Of a stretch of DNA of 22,980 nt, positions 1 through 10,900 are shown piece by piece. The position numbers and the translations under genes are program-made. How positions within the stretch are numbered: the first letter of the stretch is position 1; each line of letters starts with the position of its first letter. Below the pieces are notes generated by a model, which saw nothing but the letters and a program-made list of their open reading frames with translations, did not search any database and had not been told where the DNA came from. Source of the DNA: Scleroderma bovista (Eukaryota > Basidiomycota > Agaricomycetes > Boletales > Sclerodermataceae); NCBI GenBank assembly GCA_037178675.1, contig JAYMGJ010000504.1, positions 1-22,980 on the forward strand. The letters are read 5' to 3'.

Positions 1-369
1 AAGGGAAAGGCGAAACTCAATGTTACCCTCAATTATTCCAACGTCCTTCTAATTGAACGTTTCCAAGCTGCGGTAGAAACCCGTACAGCCATATGTCGAC
101 GGCTTGAACAGCTCGTCCGCAACTCGCCAATATATACACCACCTGTTCAGACCCAGCTCATCCGTTTCCTGCGCGATGACTTCATTCGTGGTGACAAGAC
201 GCTTCAGGTAATCGAGAACTTGAAGCATTCGGACTTTATTAGTGCGCCGCCTAGCGAGGGTGGCATTGATATTGTACGGCAGGAAGTCACTGAGAGCACA
301 AAGATGTTGTTTGAAGGGAGTAGGGAACTTATGCTGATTGGAGACCAGATTGCGACTTCGTTCTCGTAG
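1..369 (+). CDS. C-terminal part of an unidentified protein (5' end outside window)
   Basis: Frame 1 is open from the first base to TAG at 367-369, giving 122 residues with no start needed inside the window. The piece is mostly helical and charged. It contains a segment near residues 45-60 (TPPVQTQLIRFLRDDFIRG) and an acidic tail ending in IATSFS. I do not recognise the family; no catalytic motif, signal or membrane segment is visible. That it is coding rests on the long open frame, the balanced amino-acid composition and the absence of a similar frame on the other strand. It converges on possible minus-strand coding sequence ending at 505. Identity would need a protein search; a scaffold or transport-complex subunit is possible but is only a guess. 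Confidence 0.6.
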   Translation, partial: KGKAKLNVTLNYSNVLLIERFQAAVETRTAICRRLEQLVRNSPIYTPPVQTQLIRFLRDDFIRGDKTLQVIENLKHSDFISAPPSEGGIDIVRQEVTESTKMLFEGSRELMLIGDQIATSFS

Positions 370-504
370 CATGCATATCGGGATGACCATGACATATCTG
401 ACATAGAAAAGTGTTGAAACAGAGAGAACAGGCTGGTTACTCTACATATGTGGTTGGTAATATTATCGTGTTAGACACAATATTTGTCATAAAACCATCT
501 TGCA

Positions 505-828
505 TCAGTCACGCTCATCGAACTTGAAAAGCACTTGGCTCGAGAACGCGGCCCCGCTAGCAACTAGATCAGGTGACCCGCAGAAAGACTGATGCGCTGC
601 AAGAATTGTGTATGCCCATCCGGTCCTAACAGCGAGTATCGTCAAGTCTGTACCCGAACACATGTTGCTCCGAATGAGCATCATATTAGGTTGTTCTTTG
701 TTAAGACGGACCGAAAATTACAAAGAACACTTGGATAGCGAGGGACACTCACCGACGAGCCTTGCACCTGTAAAAGGTCCACCAAAGAGTTTGGGTACTG
801 TTATGTATAGCGACACATGACCCCAGAA
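505..828 (-). CDS. possible terminal exons of an unrecognised minus-strand gene
   Basis: Two minus-strand segments splice in phase. The first, 828-753, reads 25 codons beginning FWGHVSLYITVPKLFGG and ends at a GTGAGT donor (752). The second, 647-505, follows a TACAG acceptor, reads 47 codons (for example LTILAVRTGWAYTILAA) and stops at TGA 507-505. The implied intron is 105 bases, longer than any other in this window, which weakens the model. The acceptor before 828 would be CGTCAG, with a 48-base intron starting GTGCGT upstream. A competing reading in another frame through 749-964 is also open. No family is recognised, so this could be a real gene, a decayed gene or chance. Confidence 0.25.
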
Positions 829-1635
829 CTGACGATTTCAAAACCAAAAATGTTGTCAATCCAAGGGGTGACGCACATATAGACTGCAGTACCAACGGCA
901 CCGCAAGGTTGATCTTGTGCTGCAAGCCGACACAGATGCGACACAAACGAAGAATTGGTTTCATTCATACTTTCTCGACTGGGAAGTTCTCTTCGTCGGT
1001 GATATCTTTGTTCAAAATCTTTCCGCGGACGGTGCGGAACCAGGCCCCAAATAACACAGGGCGATCTCGGTTTCGTTAAGATGGAGGTACGTTGATCTGA
1101 ATAACGTAGATAACTCTGCAATAAAAGCCTGAACAGCAACTGTGCCCTGCCGTCTAACGGTATGAGGGGCCAGTGTGGTAAGATGTTCCCAGTGTCCCAG
1201 GAAGAAACCTGCAGGGAGAGTATATTGGGATACACGTACATTAAGAGAAAGCCAAGACGGAATGTAGAATCAGTAGAATCACCGAAGATCGATCATGAAG
1301 ATCAGCAGTTACATTTATACAAACCTCCACCCGGGGGCCAGGACCGGTAGCGGGACCAAACTTAACGTACTGAAGTTGTGAGAATACGGGGGACCGAAGT
1401 CCCACCATTTCACTGCAATGCCTAGCATGGCCCGATTGTAAGCCAGTTAAGTAGTAGTTTCCGCGCTGTCGAAATAGGACCCTTGATAACGCCACAGGGA
1501 CAGGTAATGGTACAGTAATTCCGGTTCGCCCGGAAGAATACATTCTGTAATACTGATGACAACGTTAGCATGTACGCAAAACATGTAGGAAAAAAAGGTG
1601 ACCGCGGAGATGCCTGAACGAATCTGGATCTACAA
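829..1635. other. unassigned stretch with coding-like minus-strand pieces
   Basis: No complete gene can be supported here. On the minus strand several short frames look coding and abut splice-like signals. One around 1195-1095 contains GHWEHLTTLAPH and follows a CCTGCAG acceptor. Another around 1062-973 contains GKILNKDITDEENFPVEK and runs into a GTATGA donor at about 972. A third around 1410-1330 begins WWDFGPPYSHNFSTLS. They cannot be joined into one frame without guessing, so the stretch may hold the upstream exons of the gene ending at 505, or a degenerating copy. It also includes the region just 3' of CWC25. Confidence 0.3.
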
Positions 1636-3041
1636 TCAGTCCGCTTCTGCCACCAAACCGTGGCGTCCCCTCCTAATACGATCCTCCAATCCTCCCGAGC
1701 CTCCAAACACTCTCTTCTGCTCTTGACTGAGGAAACCACCCATTCCCTTGGACTTCTCACGTGCGCGGTTCTCAGTTTCAAGTTCAGCCTTCTCCTTCTC
1801 CAACAGATCCAACAGCCGTTTCTGCCGGTCAGTCTCCACTGACACGGCATTCGATTGCATCGCCGCTAGCCGAGCAGCCCGCTTCTCGTCATCGCCAGTT
1901 GGTTTTCTCGAAGGAACCGAGTCTGAGGGTCGTGAAGGAGGCGGAGGCGTAATCCGGATACGTTTCGAACCACTATCATACGCAGGACTCGAACTCCTGC
2001 GACGTTTGTGGACATCATGTGCGTATCGTCGTCCACGGTCATCATTATATCTGGGGTGGTCGTAACCATTGTCCTCGGATTCATCAGATCGAGGTAATGT
2101 GCGGACCCTGTGGTTAGTGTCGCGTTCGTGGCTTCGATCATTGTAACGAGCATGGTATGAGTCAGGAGTGCGACTGCGACTTCTTCTCGAACGGTGTTCG
2201 TCGCGATATCGCCTGTCATCTCGGGAAGTCCTATCAGGAGACCTGTAAGGACTAGGCGAGCGCATTCTGCGATCACGGCCATAGCGATTATGTACGGGCG
2301 AGTGCGGTCTTCGATAGTCATCCTCAGGACTAACACTACGAGGTCGCGATGATGACCTGCCACGGCCGCGGGACCGCTCCCTCTCCCTTCGCTCATTCTT
2401 TTCTTTCTTCTTCTCCTTTTTATCTTTCTTCGGTTTGATACCGTTGCGCTCCTGCAGCTCGCGGAGACGGAGGGGGTTCGACATCAGTGCTTGATAAGCG
2501 GCTTGCTCTTGTTGCTTCATAGCTAGAAGAGGATCTTCACGGATCTTGTTGGCAACATCGCGAGGGGTATTCGCATTCTGAACAGCAATGAAACTCTTGT
2601 GTGATGCACCGAGCTGGGAGAGTAATGTCAGCCAACAAAGCGGTAGTGATACACCCGAAACGCACCTTGACGTGCTCGTCCCCGATGAGTATCTTATCCA
2701 CCCGCTTCTTACCGAGAAGATAATCTTCCAAATCGTTTGGATTGGTGCTACTCCCAGTAGCAGGGGTGGTATACATCCATTCCAACTTTTCTGTTCGCTT
2801 TTTGCCCGTCTGCTCTTCCTGAAGACGCTGTAGTTCCTGAAGTTGACGTTCCTCTTCCTTCTCTTTGCGCAGCTGGTCAAGCTTCTTCTTCTCTTCAAGC
2901 TAAACATGGTGTGAGCACAAATGTACAAGCAATAAGAGACCGTGTACGCACAGCTTTCTTCTCCTCGAGCCAGACCCGCTCCTGGTTCTTTAGCAGGAGC
3001 GGGTGCCAAGACTTTTTCATGTTCAAGTCTCCTCCACCCAT
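1636..3041 (-). CDS. CWC25: Pre-mRNA-splicing factor CWC25
   Basis: CWC25 is a spliceosome component of the NTC/Cwf group that joins at the first catalytic step; it acts in the nucleus. The model has three exons: 3041-2952, 2899-2666 and 2613-1636, with two 52-base introns (both donors GTGCGT), giving 433 residues. The start is the ATG opening [16 protein letters not shown], the invariant N-terminus of the family. The CIR_N-type region (residues 1 to about 50) is followed by an E/K-rich coiled coil and the CWC25 core ([15 protein letters not shown], then [13 protein letters not shown]). A Lys-rich linker and a long Arg/Ser-rich low-complexity stretch (about 190-330) precede the conserved tail [20 protein letters not shown]. 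It is divergent from the gene at 3218, with 176 bases between the starts. Confidence 0.93.
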
Positions 3042-3217
3042 CGTTGCTTGTCCTCAGTGGTACAGTGAATAAAAGATGGTTGACTCAAGAGGCTAAGGGA
3101 TTGTGGATGAATCGATGACTGGTTGAGGCCACAACTGTTTGTCGTTGTTTGGTCGACAGACCAGGGCTGCGGCAGCGTCGCGCTCCGTCCTCGTACTCTA
3201 CTTATACTACTTCAGCT

Positions 3218-4140
3218 ATGCCTGAGCCGCCAGATACCAGTGATATGGAGGAAACGGAACCTCTCAACCATGCGAGCAGAGATCCCTCACATGCACAACC
3301 CATGTCAGTCGTCTCCTCACTTGGACAGCGGACAGGTTACCATGGTCTGCGTGCAGGTCCACGCGTTCGATGTATGCACTCACCCGCCGCGAGATGGCGC
3401 GGGGAATTGCCAACCGATTTGTGCACTCGCGGACATACATCCTTCTCTACCTGGGCATGGCCGCCTTGTCCGTCACCACCGTCGTGCTGAGTCTCCAGGA
3501 TGGATGTCCTGGTCTTCCATTTTATGTGTTGGAAGTTATCATCAATAGCTCGATGATACTTGAGGTCAGCGTGCGCTTTATTGCATTCGGAAGGGTGAGT
3601 CTCTGTAGTGTATACCTTGGCAGTCTCATATACTATAAGCAGCAATTCTGGAGATCTCCATTCAATGTTTTCGACCTCATACTTACCCTGTTTTGCGCTA
3701 CGACGTTATTAGTGCTAGCGTTTGCCGGTTGTGGAACGACGAGCAAGGAAGAAGAGTTGCTGGACACGTTACTATTAATAGCACGTAACGTCCTGCAATT
3801 CGGGCGCCTGGCTTCCGTGATGAGACAGTGCGCTTGAATAATGGGGCTCTTCCGATTAGGACGCGCTGACGCTGCTATACGTAGATCCGGACAGTCTATA
3901 TTTTCGCGGCCGAAGCCCATCGACATTACGGCGGTGCGAAGGGCAGGGTATACAGATCTGGATTTAGATCTGGAGGATGAGGACGAGGACGCAGAGTTGG
4001 GTCGACCGCTCATGCCAGATTCGGTAGTATTCGATGCACAAGGAGAAGAGGAACGGCGAGCAGGGATGACGAACATGCCACGGGCTGCTCAAGCGATACT
4101 AGAGAGGGATGCAGAGGATGTGTGGGCTGAGATTGGGTGA
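3218..4140 (+). CDS. Voltage-sensor-like four-helix membrane protein (ion_trans-type, no pore)
   Basis: Four exons, 3218-3303, 3357-3594, 3643-3827 and 3885-4140, separated by introns of 53, 48 and 57 bases, give 254 residues. Hydrophobic helices lie near residues 56-75, 84-107 and 115-136. A fourth, amphipathic helix at about 148-169 carries R156, R163 and R169. E99 in helix 2 and D119 in helix 3 are placed like the counter-charges of S2 and S3 in voltage-sensor domains. No pore helix, selectivity filter or further membrane segment follows; the tail is acidic (EDEDED-type run near 200) and soluble. Related proteins appear, from memory, to be conserved in basidiomycetes as ion-transport-domain proteins. 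The voltage-sensing role is inference. The first exon is the least certain: without it, translation could start at 3370. Confidence 0.72.
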
Positions 4141-4859
4141 ACATGATTTCTGGTTCGCATAATCGGATAGCGTGAGGATCGCGGTGAGTGAGCCGTTCGA
4201 GTAGTGACCCCTGTCTCCGTACATCATATGGACATTGGTTGATATACCGCAGCGAACTGTTGAGATGTCCACAAGGCTATGAGTGATGGTAACACTGATA
4301 GCCGCCACTTGGGCAGATGGCTGGGACTCGATATGCAGGTTGATCCGACGGTTGGCCAAGTAACAAGGTGATGCGCCAGCCAGTGGAGGGTCCCTTGCGA
4401 GGAGTGAGGAGAGAGGTCATCGTTCCTGTCGTGCCGCAGCTGCAATCAGACAGCTGGCAGGTGACACGGACACGTCGCCAGGAAGTGTACCTGCTTCCCC
4501 TCCACGGAGCGTGGGTGGATTCTGGGGCAGATTCATTGTGCCCCGCCAACTGCGAGCGAGCGTGTCCAACTTGCCACGTCAAGCCCCCTGCGGACGGGGA
4601 CTCGCAGCACCTTCCATGAGATGGCGGCGGGTCGTTCGACGTGGCTCTACATTCAGCCTGGCAAGTGTGCGAAGCTGTCCAATGCACGATCGGACAGGTC
4701 GGCGACGAGGGGAGGGTGGACTCGTCCCTCGGTTGATTTCACTTTGATCGTATTAAACTACACACATTAGTCCACTCGTTTGACGGAAGACGTAACCGCG
4801 GCCTTGACACCGGGACCGTCGGAAATACCGTCGCCCGAAAAGTCTGCTCGTCCAAAACC
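4141..4859. other. gene-poor intergenic stretch
   Basis: No supportable gene is seen. Short frames exist on both strands (for example 4368-4619 plus and 4277-4687 minus), but none has recognisable motifs, a conserved-looking core or convincing splice partners. The part from about 4380 to 4730 is richer in G+C than its surroundings and lacks the simple repeats seen elsewhere. It presumably contains the 3' UTR of the gene ending at 4140. Confidence 0.4.
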
Positions 4860-5104
4860 AGCCGTCTGTTTCAACTTCCCCACCACTTTTTTTCTTTCCT
4901 TCACTTCGTTGCTTCCTTGCTGTCCTTGTCGCAAGCACCCAAGCACTGCCCAGTCCATGTCCTCAGCCAGGAAAGAATCACAAGCCGTTCTTTGACCCAT
5001 ATCCGACACTCGTTGCCATCAACCCCACATATCCGTTGTACCTATTCCACATTTCTTTCCTTGCCTTCTCTCTTTGACCCGATCTTCATACCCCTCCTTA
5101 GATC
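4860..5104 (+). promoter_or_regulatory. pyrimidine-rich upstream region
   Basis: The coding strand is strongly T/C-rich here, with a run of seven T at about 4886 followed by repeated CTTCC/TTCC blocks, and again around 5045-5100 just before the ATG at 5105. Such CT-rich tracts are typical of fungal promoters and 5' leaders near the transcription start. No clear TATA box is seen. Confidence 0.4.
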
Positions 5105-7497
5105 ATGTCGCCTGCACGACAATGGTTCAGCAAACGGGTCCATCCTGGCCCAAAGGATCCTCTCTGCACCGTCTCGGAGAAATGCTCTCTGCATAGTGAT
5201 CGTGACGCAAAGTCTCCTCGATCCTTTAAATTCAACACATTGGCAGCAGCCATGACCCGAAAATCCAAAAAGTCACATACACCTCTCCCTATACAAGACC
5301 AACCACCCTTCCCACCCCCTCCCCATAACGCTTCAAAGTACCCTACCAGGCTTTCTTCCAAGTCTGTCTCTTCCACCATTCGGTCAGGAGATGATCCCGT
5401 CCAACCAAAAACACCCACAGATGGCCCCAGAGATCGCCTTTCTTTCCCCCTGTCCATCATGACACTCTCCGATCCAGATCCTTTCTCCGCAAAGGCATTT
5501 GCAGTTCCCAAGGGCAGTCGCAATCGCAATGGATTGGCTCTATTCTCAAGCCCTTCTGTAACTGATATCGTCCCGAAAGAGAATGCGTCCACCTTTGCTT
5601 CTGCGCGTACTTCTTTCACCTCCGCATCTTCTCACTCCCATCATCCCTATTCCCCTCTATCTCCGGTCTCCCCAAGGTTTCCCTCTCCTTCAGACCAAGG
5701 CAAAACCTCCCTCAAGTATATATTTCTCCTTTTTGTTCTTGATCCCCAGGCTTATCTTATTCAAGGACGCTCCCGGAGCAGTTAAATCACAGAGATTTCT
5801 TCCCACCACAGGAGGGTTCCCTTCGCACCCAAAGACCTGCCATGGCTAGACACGGCTCTACTGCCACGCTGACAGACAAGCGCCCTGTTAAATCCACACC
5901 ACATACACGTCCAAGGCGGTACACAGAGGCCACCTCACGCAGTACACCGAGCCTCCCCCATGTGCGTCGCAAGATCCCCACACCACCTATGTATGACCCG
6001 AAATCCATTCCACCACTCCCTCATTCCTCCACGGTCCACCGCGACGTTTCTGTTTCACGCGTTGCAGCGGAACCCCCTTCCGCTCCTCCTCCTCATGCTC
6101 TTCCTGCGGTCCCTATCCCCTGTGATTCCGGCGATGACAATGTATCCAACGATTCTCATCTGTCGTCATCTGGCATATCATTCGCTTCTTCTGCCTCCCA
6201 CATTCTTGATGACAACGACGATTACCTCGACCCTCGATATCGGATAATGAGGGAAAGACCAATGACGGCAGACCGCGAGTCCGTGACGTCTGGGATGCCC
6301 GTCTACAAAGATATATTGCACAGCCCGCTCAAGGAAAACTTTACTCCACCTTCCACTGCTAACTGTCCACCATCTTCGAGCGGGCACTCACTGAAAAAAT
6401 CGGCCTCACATTCCACGTTACAGAAATGCTTGGTCACGTGGCTTCCCCCTTCCCCATCCTCGAGCGACGCCAATGCTGCGGACAAGGAGCCTAGGAAACA
6501 GCGTTCTTTCCATCAGTCTCAGCATCAGCCATTTTCAACTCACCTTCCGCTTCGCCACGTCAGTTCTTGTACCCCCTCATCATCTACCCGGGAGTCACCT
6601 GATTTACACCGGGGTGTCCCAAGTAGCCCTCCTGTTACCGCGAGGAAACGCTTGTTCTCTGGGTCAAGTCAACGGAGACCATCCATTGCAACAACCGAGG
6701 AAGATCTGCGTTCCATTTTTAGCTTGCCTTCGGAAATAGAACGCAGTCAGGCAACCGCACCCCTTCATACAGCTCAATTAAATGACGGCCATGAATCCGA
6801 CTCCGCACCGCACGGAGCCCCGCCAACGGCACCGACGGAGTATGCGCAACAGATCATGTCGCCCGCCGAGATGTTCGCCGTAGAAGCTAGAGTGCAAAGC
6901 GAGTTCGAGAGCAAGCACGGGGAGCCAATACGGAACCGACAGCATATTCCAGCTTCCATACTAATAACTCCTCAGCATGATTCATTTGTAAGAAAGGGTC
7001 CCAACACCGCACCGTCGTCGTTCACTCGTTTTAGTGCCCGTACTTTCCCCAATGGCTCGCAGGACCTGCCGACACCGCAGCTAAATGTCCGACCATCTAC
7101 TGCACAAGAACTGCCCCATTCTTCCTCATCATTGCTATCGCCACAGTCACGGCCATCCACGGTGCTACCTCTTCCGCCCCACCCTAACCTTTCGCGACCG
7201 CATACTGCCGAGCCTCCATATAGCAAAACATCTCACGTTCCATGCGTGGCAAGTGATCGGGCGAGCAACGTGCCGTTTACCCCTCTCTCCCCACCACCGC
7301 GCAGGCCACCCACCCGTGTCGTCGTGAACAGGGAGGAACCACAGAAATTGATGATTCGCAAACCTTCTTTCCTCGATATTAACGACGAACCGCCTTCCAT
7401 GGAGGACAGCTTCCTTGACCTCGGTGGTGGGAAAGGATCGTTAGATCTCTCCCCGGAGGAGGATGACGAGGACGACGATGAGGTTTTTATCCATTGA
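5105..7497 (+). CDS. Ser/Pro-rich conserved-looking protein of unknown function
   Basis: Two exons, 5105-5715 and 5766-7497, give 780 residues. The 50-base intron starts GTATAT and ends TTCAAG; this non-consensus AAG acceptor is the only one I found that joins the two frames, while CCCCAG at 5741-5749 leads to a stop. The protein is almost entirely low complexity: Ser, Pro, Thr and His rich, with many SP and TP pairs that could be phosphosites. More ordered islands are a helix at TEYAQQIMSPAEMFAVEARV and a C-terminal motif (RKPSFLDINDEPPSMEDSFL) followed by an acidic EEDDEDDDE run ending in VFIH. No membrane segment or enzyme motif is seen. The start may instead be the ATG at 5252 (MTRKSKKSHT). 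It is probably an intrinsically disordered scaffold or regulator; the function is unknown. Confidence 0.75.
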
Positions 7498-7963
7498 CCA
7501 ATGTATGGTCTGTTTTGTACACGATAATAATCGTTTCCATCTTACACTTTGCGAAAGATCTTTATTGATTTCATTATTTGTTATAGCCTCTCATCACTGC
7601 ATCTTACCTGCTTGTGCTGCTAACTGTTTGCTTCGATACATGTTTTAATAGCTCACAGCTAGTGTAGTCGTGCTTGTGCGCTCCTTATATCTCATCCCCA
7701 ATCCACACGCTAATGGGCTGTATCTATGTGCCTATCGCATCATAGACTTTCAGAATGGAACGACAGGTGATTTTCTTATCTGAAAACTGTGCGAGGCTTG
7801 TGGGTTTCCAGGCGTGCAAAAGTGATCTCATTTTCCTTGACATCGAAATAATAAAAACCTACATGTATACTATTGATCCAAAGCGGGAAAGAAAGAAGCT
7901 AAAACGCGAATACAGGGTAATCCAAAGAACTTCGAGTGTATTCGCAGTCATCCCCTAGTGCCA
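7498..7963. other. convergent intergenic region (3' UTRs)
   Basis: This AT-richer stretch between two convergent stop codons (7497 plus and 7964 minus) presumably carries both 3' ends. One 67-codon plus-strand frame at 7755-7958 has no recognisable features and no promoter-like context, so I do not call it a gene. Confidence 0.5.
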
Positions 7964-10900
7964 TCAGTCCGTTTCATCAGTGTGGTATCCAGCGCGCCTC
8001 ATTGCACCCAAGCGGTGCCTCGCAGCACCAAGATCCTTCTCGAGCCTCAAGATCTCCACCTGTTGTTCCATCTCCCGTCTCTTGAACTCGAGTACAGCCA
8101 TATTCTTGTAATCAACTTCATCTTCTGCGGCTTGCTTGGCGGAGATGATGGCCTTGACCTGCCTAACAAGTGCCTTGCATGCCTCGGTGACTGCTTTGGC
8201 TGCAAGCTCGAGCCGTTCTTGTGTCTTCGAGTTGGGGTTCGCCTTGACGCGGGATGCAGCAACGAGCTGGGCGGTGGATGCAGCAACCTCATTCGAGGCA
8301 ACGATGAGTTGCTCAAGCGAGTGTGTGCCCGACAGCACTCCATCCGCACTCTCGATGAGCAGGTTTGTAGCGAACGCCACGGATTTGGCGGCAGATATGA
8401 GACCTTCCGTCCATCTGTTGTTTCGCTTGTAGAATTGCTGGACTGAGCTCGATCCTTTGCCCTGAGCAACGATCTCTTTTTGCGATTCCGTCGCAGCCTT
8501 GATGAGTCTCGCGATGGCGTCCGTGATCGCCATCGCCGCCGATAGAATGGAGTCGTGCACCTGTAAATCCACCGCACTGAACCGGGACGAATCGCGGGGG
8601 CGGGACATAAGCTCCTGTAGTCGGCGAGTGGCCGATTCAATGGCATGGGATGCGTTCATCATTTCCTGCTCTACAATATCTCCGATGTCGCCGTTGACCT
8701 TTGAAAGTGCCTTGGTTCCCTTAGGAATCATAGTGTCCACAACTTCAGAAAGACGTGTGAGAGCAGTTCTGGCTTCACTGTTGTTCCGCATGGACACTTC
8801 TTTCCGCTGAGTAGGCTGGAGCAAGTCGAGTTTGTAGGACTGTAAGTTCAGGAAGAACCTAAGGCCAACGTCACCCGCCGTCTTTGCAACTACAATAATC
8901 TTATCCGACGCGTCATCGTCATTAGCAAGGCGAGTGATCCCCTTGGTGTTTACGAGGACGTCAGATAGGACTTGTGCGAACTCGTTGGCACCATTGATGA
9001 CGTCGACATAGTCCCCGCCAATGTCGCCAGAGAGGTGGAGGTTGAATACCGTGGCAAAGTCTGTGGCAGTATTGATGGCCTTTTCAATCATGGATAGGGT
9101 ATACTCTGGCGTCGAGTTTATATTGCCAGCTTGCGTGGGCGATTCAAGCTCGTAGATTGCGTCGTCAACTTTATGGACACACGTTTGCAAAATTGAATCT
9201 GGGGTTGTTCAGGTCGGTATCAGAAAACAAACATATAAGCCTTGTGCACAAACCAATGATCTGGTTCAGCTTCTTGCGGTTATCAAGGATCAGGGTGTCA
9301 ATCTGAGCGTTGGTCGCTTCCTCACTAATGCCTTGGGTCTAAAGACATGATCAATCATGACCTTGAATTTCCAATTGAGTAAATCAAACCTGTTGCGCCT
9401 CCGACAACTGCTGGATGGTGCTATCCATACCCTCCTGTAGAATCATGATTTCCTGATCCTTCTCCTCGCGCAGGCGCTCCATATCGAGTTGAGCGTTGTT
9501 CACCTTGACCAACAAGTCATCGAGTTGAATCTGTTTTGACTGCGAAGTGATTCAGCTGAATGTTGACCGTCTTTATGGTATAACCAACCCTCAAGGAGTC
9601 CTCTAGTTCGTTAATTTGTCGGTTGTACTTGCCCAACACGCCTGACACTTCAGAGCTCTTGGATCGTAGTGCATCGTCCGCGCGTTCATTGGCAAAGTTG
9701 ATATCGCGGCGTAGGCGTTCTAGCTCATCTTTATGCGACGCTTTCTGGCGGTCAACATCGAAGCGAGCCTTATCACGTTCACGAATCATGTCGGCGAGTT
9801 CCAGATTCTTCGACTTCAAATCGCGTTCCATGCGCTCCATACGATCAACAGCCTCTTGCGCAGAGTTGGCCTTGAGTTGCATTTGTTTGAATTTCGAGAG
9901 CATGTCAAGGTGTTCGGTCCTTAGCTGGCTGTATAGCTTGGCAAGAGCCTCGTATTTATTACGCCATAACGTTACTTGGTCCTGCAACTGCTTGATGAGG
10001 TCATCTTTCGAGACCATCTGTGCGTTGATGTTTGACGTGACCCCACCAAGCTCGTTTTCAAGTGCTTTCACACGCTACACCAAAACAATCAACTGGGGGA
10101 AATAGAACCATTGCAAAGGGATACATACACGATCATATTGCTCCAGTAGCAGTTGGTCCCTTTCAAACTGGCCTCTCATGGCTAACAACTCTCTCTGGTA
10201 ATCGGATACTTGCTGAGCAGCTTGGCTGTTCAGATGCATCATCTGCTGCTGCATGAGCTGTTCCTGAGCTAGGCGTTCCCTCTCTTCTTGTTCGCGTTGT
10301 CGCTGCTCAAATTCGAGTTGCTGCTGCGCTTGAAGTTCTTGTCTGTGCCGTTCTTCGGCCTCATGTTGTGCCCGCAGAGCCGCTTGCTGATCTTCATATT
10401 CCTTTAGCATTCGCGCCTGTTCGTTGACAGCTGCCGCGTCCGGTGAAGGTGCTGGTGGAACGACAGGAGACGTTGTAGTTTTCGGCCGGTCCGGTAGATC
10501 TGGAGCACTACCACCATCAATCATGTTAGGTGGTTCCTGCAAGTCGACATATATAAGAGTAAAAAAACCGATTGCAATGCATACCTGGCCGAGCTTCGGT
10601 ACGTTAATGAGGCTCGTCAAGAATTTAAGATTAGAACATTCATAGTAAAACTTGCGTAGATTGTAGTGTTGGGCATTGAACCGTTCACGGAGAGGCTCAA
10701 GAGCCTCATGATCAGTTGTCCCTGATCATATTATCAGCCTCGAGTCCAATTGACTTCTCCTGTACATGCTCACTTCGATATAGGGCACGCAGCATGCTCG
10801 TGATGAACCTGTAAATACCCCAACTTTCCTTCACCAAAGGTACTAAGGACGAGATGCGGCATTCGTTGTTAGCCGAGAGCCTGAAATGTGCAAAGACCAT

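Noticed and set aside
608..820. 70-codon plus-strand frame
   Set aside because: No motifs or composition typical of protein; it lies opposite better coding-like minus-strand segments.
1866..2396. 176-codon minus-strand frame rich in Thr, Met and Val
   Set aside because: It is an out-of-frame reading of the Arg/Ser-rich exon of CWC25; repetitive codons there keep other frames open.
3357..3594. Alternative reading of the voltage-sensor gene with no first intron, continuing from 3218 in one frame
   Set aside because: That frame runs through 3490 without encoding the membrane helices; a 53-base intron with donor GTCAGT and acceptor GTGCAG joins the frames cleanly.
4277..4687. 136-codon minus-strand frame in the gap after the voltage-sensor-like gene
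   Set aside because: High G+C keeps several frames open at once; no motif, start context or splice partner supports it.
7755..7958. 67-codon plus-strand frame between convergent genes
   Set aside because: AT-rich 3' UTR position, no recognisable domain, no promoter.
8047..8646. 199-codon minus-strand frame, Arg/Ser-rich
   Set aside because: Shadow of the SLA2 I/LWEQ-encoding exon in another frame.
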